A stretch of 37,424 nucleotides of DNA from Pseudomonadota bacterium (GTDB taxonomy: Bacteria > Pseudomonadota > Gammaproteobacteria > Burkholderiales > Burkholderiaceae_B). The stretch is taken from contig JAEZBO010000265.1 in assembly GCA_023427085.1 (NCBI GenBank), forward strand, positions 1 through 37,424, given 5' to 3'. The notes under the pieces were generated by a model that was not told where the DNA came from, did not search any database, and worked only from the letters and a program-made list of their open reading frames with translations. Position numbers and translations under genes: made by a program. Below, piece after piece: positions 32,102 through 37,424 of this stretch (the first letter of the stretch is position 1; every line of letters begins with the position of its first letter).

Positions 32102-35100
32102 TCAACCCTCGGGATCGAGCGGACCCAGATAGGCGCCGATGTCGACCTCGTCGAGCTGCTCGGGCGCGAGAAAACGCTCGGCATAACGCCGATAGGCCCC
32201 CGACGTCAGGAACAGGTCGAACAGATCGCCGTCGATGTGGCCGCGCCGCTTGAACTGCGCCAGCATGCCGACCGCCTCGGACAGACGCTTGGCTTTTTTA
32301 TACGGCCGGTCCGAGGCCGTCAGCGCCTCGAAGATATCGGCGATCGCCATGATGCGCGCCGGTATCGACAGCGCCGAAGCGTCCAGCCGGCGCGGATAGC
32401 CCTTGCCCGACAGCGTCTCGTGATGGGTGCCGGCGTATTCGGGCACCCGGCTCAGCTCGGGCGGCAGCGGCAGCGCTTCGAGCATCAGGATGGTCTGGAC
32501 GATGTGTTCGTTGATCTTGTAGCGCTCCTCGGGCGTCAGCGTGCCGCGTTCGATGCCCAGGTTGTACAACTCGCCGAAGTGGTAGAGGTTCTCGGGCACC
32601 GGCATCCGGAATCCATGGCGTGGATCGTAGCGATGCGCCTCGGTGCGCACGATCACGTGGGCCGGCTTGTCGGCCAGCAGCGTTTCGACGGCGGGCAAGG
32701 CGGCCGGCGGCGTCGCGGCCGCGCGGCGCTCTTCTCCGTGGGACAGGCCGAGCCGGTCGTCGAAGTGGCGCAGCCAGCGCATCGCGCCGATGCGCGCCAG
32801 CCGCTCGTGTGCGCTGGCCGGCATCTGTTCGCTGCCGATATTGCAGTGGGCCACGAACGCAAAATCGTCGATCAGCGCGGCGCGCCGTTCTTCATAGCGC
32901 TGCCGCGCGGCCTGCGCGTCGGCGCCGCCGGCCACCGCCTCGAGCTGCTCGATCCGGGCATCGCGCAGCAGCACCTCGAAGCGGGTGCGGATCTCGTGGA
33001 TACGGTTGTAGAGCGTCTCGAGCTTGGTCGCCTTGTCGACGATGTGCTCGGGCGTGGTGACCTTGCCGCAATCATGCAGCCAGGTGCCAATGCGGAATTC
33101 GGCCCACTCTTCGTCGGTCTCGAAACGAAAGGCCGCCAGCGGCCCCTGCTCGACCCGGCAGGCTTCCTCGGCCAGCATGCGCGCCAGCTCCGGCACCCGC
33201 TCGCAGTGGCCACCGGTATGCGCGCTTTTCGCGTCGATCGCGCCGGCGATCAGCCGGATCAGCGCCTCCATCAGTTCGCGCTGCTTGCGTGCCAGCGCGA
33301 TGGTCTCGAGCGCCGAACTGGACTGCGCCACCAGCGTCTGCAGGTAACGCAGGCCGCCGCGCGCAAAACCGGCCAGGCCGGCGCTGCCGGCGCGCGGCTC
33401 GGGTTTCATGTCGACCAGCACCAGCACGCCGGCCACCCTGCCACCGCTGCTCGAGGCCGGCACCGCCATCAGCACGTCCGGCCGCTCGCCCAACAACTGC
33501 TGTTGCAGGGATAGATCGAAGCCCGCTTGCTGGCCCTCGAGCAACAGATGGTCACGTTCGAACGCCGCCCATGCGACCGGGTCGGCCGGCACACCAGCCG
33601 GCCAGCGCCGCGTTGCCGCAGCGGCTTTGGCGGTGGCGGTGGCAGCCGCCGCAGCCGCCGCCCCGTCTGCGGCTGGCAACTGCACCCTCAGCGTCTGCAG
33701 CGCCGGCGGGCTGGCCATGCCCGACCAGGCCGCCAGCCGCAGGCTGCCATCGGGTTCGGCCAGCCAGAACTGGGCCACTTGCGAGCCTGCCAGCAGGCGC
33801 GCGCTGTGCGCGGTCTGCTGCAGCACTTCATCCTGGCTGCGGCGCGACACCAGCCGCTCGCCATTCTCGACCAGGCTGCCCAGCCGCGCCATTGCTTCGT
33901 CGCGTGCCAGGGTACGTTCGCGGATCGCCAGCTTCATCGTGTGATGCGCCTGTCCGAGCAGATCGATTTCGTAGAAGATCGACCGGACCGGCTCGGTGCC
34001 GCTGAAGTCCAGCCGCTGGATGCGTTTGGATTCGATCGTCAGCTCGCCCAGCGTCGCGGCGATACGCCGCGCGATCAGATAGACCAGCGGCATGCAGACC
34101 AGCAGCGTCAGGCCGGCGAACAAGATAATGTCGTCGCGCGCCTGCTGGATCCGCCCGGCATACAGGTGCATGGGCGAAAACGCCACCACGTGCAGCGACT
34201 GGCTCGGCGTGATCGGCACCGAGCGGGTGGCATAGGCCAGGCTCTCGCCGTTGACCTGCACGATGCGGCTGCCATCGCGCGCGCCGATCAACTGGTGGAT
34301 CTGCGCGAAAAAAGGATTGTCGATGTCGCCGACCGGCTCGAGGATGTCGATCGGCGTGCCGGCGAAGCGCTCCTCGGCGTGCGAGGCCAGCACCTGCCCG
34401 CCCGGCCCGGTGACCAGCAGCCCGCCGTCGAGCCCGGCCAGCGACGCCGCCGCGAAACTGCTCAGCCCGCGCAAGGCCAGGTCGATGCCGAACACGCCGT
34501 CGGCCCCTGCCAGCGATTGCGACAATGTCAGGCCCAGGTCCTGCAGCGAGTCATAGAGATACGGATCGCTGACCTGCACACCGGCGTGCGCGCGCGCGGC
34601 GGCGTACCATGGCCGCGAGGTCGGCAGGTAGGCACCGCTGTTGGCGCGCGTGGCCAGCTCCGCCTCGTCCTCGTCGAGGAACCGCCAGCTCTCCTGCCTA
34701 GGCTGGCCCGGCGCCGCGCGCGCGATATGGCGCACGGCAAAATAGGTCGCTGCCGGCGCCCGCAGCACCGCGGCGATCTCGGGTTCGGCACGCACCGCGA
34801 TGACCTGCAGGAATTCTTCATCGGCCAGGCCGTAGAAATAGCTGTAGACCTGCGGCGCGGCGCGCAAGGTCGACATCAGCATCGGCACCAGCGCGTCTTG
34901 CGCCAGCGCGCCGTCCTCGAGCAGCAGCGCCGGACTGCGGCGGGCTTGCTGCGCCAGCATGCGGCGCGCCGACTGCAGCGTCGAGGCGAGCGGATCGGCG
35001 TTGCGCTGGGCCACCTGCGAGAACAGCGTCTGCGCGCTGTCGCGCGCCATCGATTCGAACTTGCCGACCAGGATGCTGACGGTGACGGTGGCCAGCACGA

Positions 35101-35170
35101 CCACGAACACCGCCAGCAGCGCGGTTGGCAGCAGATAGAACCTGATCTTGAACGGCTTGCGGTGTCGCAT
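32102..35170 (-). CDS. membrane Cache/GAF/HD-GYP signalling phosphodiesterase
   Basis: Probable sensor protein of 1022 residues. A membrane helix (about 10-32) is followed by a periplasmic Cache-like sensor region with SRPWYAAARAHAGVQVSDPYLYDS. A second helix (about 348-368) and a HAMP-like linker come next, then a GAF-like region (about 435-610) with an Ala-rich interruption. A C-terminal HD-GYP domain ends the protein. HD-GYP enzymes degrade cyclic di-GMP. The HD pair is H699-D700 in WLHDCGK, and the later motif reads HHETLSGKGYP with GYP at 924-926. The two motifs are about 225 residues apart against roughly 65 in ordinary HD-GYP domains, so about 150 residues are inserted. Key metal residues look intact. 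The ribosome site GAGGG precedes the ATG. Confidence 0.88.
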   Translation of the reverse strand: MRHRKPFKIRFYLLPTALLAVFVVVLATVTVSILVGKFESMARDSAQTLFSQVAQRNADPLASTLQSARRMLAQQARRSPALLLEDGALAQDALVPMLMSTLRAAPQVYSYFYGLADEEFLQVIAVRAEPEIAAVLRAPAATYFAVRHIARAAPGQPRQESWRFLDEDEAELATRANSGAYLPTSRPWYAAARAHAGVQVSDPYLYDSLQDLGLTLSQSLAGADGVFGIDLALRGLSSFAAASLAGLDGGLLVTGPGGQVLASHAEERFAGTPIDILEPVGDIDNPFFAQIHQLIGARDGSRIVQVNGESLAYATRSVPITPSQSLHVVAFSPMHLYAGRIQQARDDIILFAGLTLLVCMPLVYLIARRIAATLGELTIESKRIQRLDFSGTEPVRSIFYEIDLLGQAHHTMKLAIRERTLARDEAMARLGSLVENGERLVSRRSQDEVLQQTAHSARLLAGSQVAQFWLAEPDGSLRLAAWSGMASPPALQTLRVQLPAADGAAAAAAATATAKAAAATRRWPAGVPADPVAWAAFERDHLLLEGQQAGFDLSLQQQLLGERPDVLMAVPASSSGGRVAGVLVLVDMKPEPRAGSAGLAGFARGGLRYLQTLVAQSSSALETIALARKQRELMEALIRLIAGAIDAKSAHTGGHCERVPELARMLAEEACRVEQGPLAAFRFETDEEWAEFRIGTWLHDCGKVTTPEHIVDKATKLETLYNRIHEIRTRFEVLLRDARIEQLEAVAGGADAQAARQRYEERRAALIDDFAFVAHCNIGSEQMPASAHERLARIGAMRWLRHFDDRLGLSHGEERRAAATPPAALPAVETLLADKPAHVIVRTEAHRYDPRHGFRMPVPENLYHFGELYNLGIERGTLTPEERYKINEHIVQTILMLEALPLPPELSRVPEYAGTHHETLSGKGYPRRLDASALSIPARIMAIADIFEALTASDRPYKKAKRLSEAVGMLAQFKRRGHIDGDLFDLFLTSGAYRRYAERFLAPEQLDEVDIGAYLGPLDPEG

Positions 35171-35338
35171 GGGGCCCTCGCGCGACCAGGGCAGCGTCGA
35201 ACGTCATCAGTTTTCAGATAATGAGAAATATAGAGTTACATTTACTTTGTCTTCATGACATTTTCCTTAGCCATGGCCCTGCAAGATAGGATTTTCCTAT
35301 TCCGCGCCCCACCCGCGCATCCGACCAGGTCATCCTCC
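35171..35338. promoter_or_regulatory. AT-rich divergent promoter region
   Basis: This 168-bp gap between the HD-GYP gene (minus) and the DUF2784 gene (plus) is clearly richer in A and T than its surroundings around 35206-35285. A TATATT hexamer on the minus strand (35227-35232) lies 57 bp before the HD-GYP start and may be its -10. I cannot assign -35 boxes with confidence. A reading frame entering from 35255 is an extension of the downstream gene. Confidence 0.4.
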
Positions 35339-35707
35339 ATGCTCTATCGCCTGCTCGCCGACACGGTGCTCGTCGTTCACGCACTGTTCGTGCTGTTCGT
35401 CGCCATGGGCGCGGTGCTGCTGCTGTGGAAACCCAGGCTGGCCTGGCTGCATCTGCCCGCACTGGCGTGGGGGGCCGGCATCATGCTGGTGGGCGGCATC
35501 TGCCCACTCACGCCACTCGAGAATTCGCTGCGGCACAGCGCCGGCCAGCAGGGTTACCAGGGTGGCTTCATCGAGCATTACCTGTTGTCGGCCCTCTACC
35601 CGCAAGGGGTGACCCGCTCGGTGCAGATCGGCCTGGGCGTCCTGGCGCTGGCCTGGAACATCACGCTGTATGCCATCGTCTGGCGCAGACGCCGACGTGG
35701 CGCATAG
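35339..35707 (+). CDS. DUF2784 family membrane protein
   Basis: Protein of 122 residues, inner-membrane, function unknown. It has three to four hydrophobic helices (LADTVLVVHALFVLFVAMGAVLLL, LAWLHLPALAWGAGIMLVGG, IGLGVLALAWNITLYAIVW) and the family motif CPLTPLEN between the second and third. The basic end RRRRRG faces the cytoplasm by the positive-inside rule. The ATG at 35339 fits the family; earlier in-frame codons would add an unlikely leader. It precedes a FAH-family gene by 88 bp and may share its transcript. Confidence 0.85.
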   Translation: MLYRLLADTVLVVHALFVLFVAMGAVLLLWKPRLAWLHLPALAWGAGIMLVGGICPLTPLENSLRHSAGQQGYQGGFIEHYLLSALYPQGVTRSVQIGLGVLALAWNITLYAIVWRRRRRGA

Positions 35708-35795
35708 AATGGCCGCTCTCATATCCGCACCCGGCGCCGACCGCTGCCCGCAAGGCGCGGCCGGCACGGCACAACGCAATACGGAGCCCCACCCG

Positions 35796-36608
35796 ATGAC
35801 CCCCAGCCAGATCGCCGAAGCCTTTCGTGATGCCCGCCTGAATGCCACCGCCCTGGGCATCTATCCCGATACCGCCGTGCCGGCCGACCTGGATACCGCC
35901 TACCAGATCCAGAACGTCGCGATCGACAACTGGCCGGGGCCGGTCGGCGGCTGGAAGGTCGCGGCGATCCAGCCGCAGTGGCGCGAACAGTATCCGGACG
36001 AACGCCTGGCCGGCCCGGTGATGGCCGCCAACGTCTGGGTGGCCGAAACCGGCAGCGTGGTGCCGTTGCCGGTCATCGAAGGCGGCTATGCCGCCGTCGA
36101 GGTCGAGGTCGCGCTGCGCATCGGCAAGACCTTGCCCGCCGGCCAGCGATTCGAGCGCGCGGACGACCTGCGTGACTACGTCGCCAGCGCGCACGCCGGC
36201 ATCGAACTGGCCGCCAGCCCGCTCGCCGGCCTGAGCGCGCTGGGCCCGGGCGCGGTGATCAGCGACTTCGGCAACAACGGCGGCATCGTCGTCGGCGCGG
36301 CACTGCCGGGCTTTTTCGACCAGCCCGCCGAACACTGGCAGGCAGACATCGAGATCAACGGCCAGCCAGCCGGCGAAGGCCATGCCGGCCGGGTGCCGGG
36401 CGGCCCGCTGCAGGCGCTGCTGTTCCTGGTCAATCATCTGACCCAGCGCGGCCTGACGCTGAACGAAGGCGACTGGGTCTCGACTGGCGCCACCACCGGC
36501 ATCCACCCGGTGGCCATCGGCGATCGCTACGTGGCGCGTTTCGGCGAGCACGCGGCGCTCGAGGGCGAGATCGTCTCGGCGCTGAGCCTGCAGTCGCAGG
36601 CACGCTGA
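35796..36608 (+). CDS. FAH-fold 2-keto-4-pentenoate hydratase-like protein
   Basis: Protein of 270 residues in the MhpD/DmpE/HpaH hydratase group of the fumarylacetoacetase superfamily, which add water to 2-oxo-dienoates from aromatic ring cleavage. Motifs include PVGGWKVA near the start, the acidic metal-binding YAAVEVEVALRIG, SDFGNNGGIVVGA and VSTGATTGIHPV. It has no other aromatic meta-cleavage genes beside it, so the substrate is not clear; 2-oxo acid decarboxylase relatives share the fold. The ATG at 35796 has GGAG 10 bp upstream. Confidence 0.87.
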   Translation: MTPSQIAEAFRDARLNATALGIYPDTAVPADLDTAYQIQNVAIDNWPGPVGGWKVAAIQPQWREQYPDERLAGPVMAANVWVAETGSVVPLPVIEGGYAAVEVEVALRIGKTLPAGQRFERADDLRDYVASAHAGIELAASPLAGLSALGPGAVISDFGNNGGIVVGAALPGFFDQPAEHWQADIEINGQPAGEGHAGRVPGGPLQALLFLVNHLTQRGLTLNEGDWVSTGATTGIHPVAIGDRYVARFGEHAALEGEIVSALSLQSQAR

Positions 36609-36632
36609 TCCCGGCGGCCGGCAGGTGCCGGC

Positions 36633-36678
36633 CCGCCTTGCCGCCTTGCCGCCTCGCCGCCTCGCCGCTTGCCGCTTG
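36633..36678. repeat. octamer tandem repeat upstream of hemJ
   Basis: Two CCGCCTTG units (36633-36648) are followed by two CCGCCTCG units (36649-36664) and two heptamer variants CCGCTTG (36665-36678). The array sits in the 172-bp spacer between the FAH gene and hemJ. A TACAAT hexamer (36746-36751), the likely hemJ -10, lies about 70 bp beyond it. Copy number could vary by slippage. Confidence 0.75.
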
Positions 36679-36780
36679 CCGGCAGACAGCTGACCTTTCG
36701 CTCGACCCGCCAGGCCCGGACTCGGCCGACCGTCGCGCCAGGCTCTACAATCCGCTTTTGCAAACTGCCTGGAGTTGCTG

Positions 36781-37203
36781 ATGCTGTGGGTCAAAACGCT
36801 GCACATCGTGTTTATCGCTTCGTGGTTCGCGGGGCTGTTCTACCTGCCCCGCATCTTCGTGAACCTCGCGCAGCAGACCGACCCGGCGGTGCAGTCCTGT
36901 CTGCTGGGCATGGCCCGCAGGTTGCTACGTTTCACCACCATCATTTCCGTCCCGGCCGTGCTGTTCGGCCTGTGGCTGTTCGCCGGCTACGGTATCGGCA
37001 TGGGCTCGGGCAACGGCTGGATGCACGCCAAGCTGGCGCTGGTGGTCGCCGCGATCGGCTACCACCACGGCTGTGCGGTGCTGCTGCGCAAATTCGAACA
37101 AGGCCGCAACACCCGCTCGCACGTGTTCTATCGCTGGTTCAATGAAGTGCCGGTGGTGATCCTGCTGGCCATCGTGGCGCTGGTCGTCATCAAGCCCTTC
37201 TGA
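36781..37203 (+). CDS. hemJ: protoporphyrinogen IX oxidase, HemJ/CopD-like family
   Basis: Integral membrane protein of 140 residues that oxidises protoporphyrinogen IX to protoporphyrin IX in haem synthesis. It has four hydrophobic helices. Conserved HemJ positions are visible: H8 in LWVKTLHIVFIASWFAGLFYLPRIFV and the GWMHAKL motif with H82 and K84, then YHHGC and FYRWFNEVPVVILLAIV. The ATG at 36781 is used because CTGGAG lies 6 bp upstream; a TTG two codons earlier is possible. Function is assigned from family resemblance. Confidence 0.88.
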   Translation: MLWVKTLHIVFIASWFAGLFYLPRIFVNLAQQTDPAVQSCLLGMARRLLRFTTIISVPAVLFGLWLFAGYGIGMGSGNGWMHAKLALVVAAIGYHHGCAVLLRKFEQGRNTRSHVFYRWFNEVPVVILLAIVALVVIKPF

Positions 37204-37221
37204 TTTTTCCGGATTTCCTCG

Positions 37222-37424
37222 ATGTCCTCGCAAGATGCGGATCCTCCGCGCAAGACCCTCAGCCTCAAGCCTCGCGCCGCTGCCAGCGGCGCGGACAAGC
37301 CCGAGGCTGGCGAGCGCAAGCGCTCGGGCGCGCGTGCCCGCCAGGTGGCCCAGCAAGAGCGCCTGACGCAGCAACGCCAGCCGGCCGAGCCGGCGTCGCC
37401 CCCGCCCGCCGAGCGCTCGCGCGA
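37222..37424 (+). CDS. N-terminal fragment of an unidentified protein, cut by window end
   Basis: An ATG 18 bp after the hemJ stop opens a frame that runs off the window (67 complete codons). It begins MSSQDADPPRKTLSLKPR and continues as a low-complexity Arg/Gln/Pro/Ala region. The RKTLSLK start is found at the head of several RNA-binding or RNA-modifying proteins with disordered leaders, but the visible part has no domain and I do not name a function. The TTTCCGGATTT before it has no strong ribosome site. Confidence 0.55.
   Translation, partial: MSSQDADPPRKTLSLKPRAAASGADKPEAGERKRSGARARQVAQQERLTQQRQPAEPASPPPAERSR

Noticed and set aside
31398..32132. Plus-strand frame across ssrA and the small membrane protein
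   Set aside because: It runs antisense through the tmRNA and out of frame through the membrane protein; neither part resembles a protein.

Overview
The window is about 37 kb of GC-rich chromosomal DNA from a betaproteobacterium of the Alcaligenaceae, most likely Bordetella or a close relative. Three things point there: the gene order cysM, hldD, rfaE1, lapB, lapA, ihfB, rpsA, cmk, aroA, tyrA, pheA, serC, gyrA / ompA, ubiG, gph; a short OmpA with a Pro/Ala hinge; and a tmRNA on the minus strand whose tag reads ANDERFALAA. There is no CRISPR array, rRNA, recognisable tRNA, transposase or integrase.

Positions 79 to 16063 are a minus-strand housekeeping block. It holds cysteine synthase B, a ComEA-like helix-hairpin-helix protein, and an envelope group (lapA, lapB, heptose kinase rfaE1, epimerase hldD) whose last three genes overlap by ATGA. 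It then continues with ihfB and rpsA, an aromatic/serine supra-operon (serC, pheA, tyrA, aroA, cmk), and gyrA. A 483-bp divergent spacer separates gyrA from ompA on the plus strand. ompA is followed by a clear terminator, then ubiG and gph, which overlap by ATGA.

Positions 18803 to 30196 look accessory and metabolic. A divergent GntR/FCD regulator faces a perfect 16-bp palindrome. Beyond it a plus-strand array encodes a class-III aminotransferase, an M29/NicX-like metalloprotein, a crotonase-fold protein, a class-III CoA-transferase, a complete branched-chain-amino-acid-type ABC transporter and an amidase-signature hydrolase. Five junctions are ATGA overlaps, and a sigma-54-like element lies just before the transporter genes. 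I read this as an uptake and catabolism operon for an unidentified amide- or amine-containing acid. Three of its proteins lack residues usually conserved in their families, so it is the best candidate for an undescribed pathway.

Positions 30275 to 31578 hold a hicAB toxin-antitoxin pair with an inverted-repeat operator, a strong hairpin, and ssrA. Positions 31795 to 37424 hold a small membrane protein, a 1022-residue Cache/GAF/HD-GYP signalling protein with a long insert between its HD and GYP motifs, a DUF2784 membrane protein, a FAH-family hydratase-like enzyme, hemJ, and the N-terminus of an unidentified protein cut by the window edge.

All calls come from reading the sequence and from memory of protein families. 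No database search was run.
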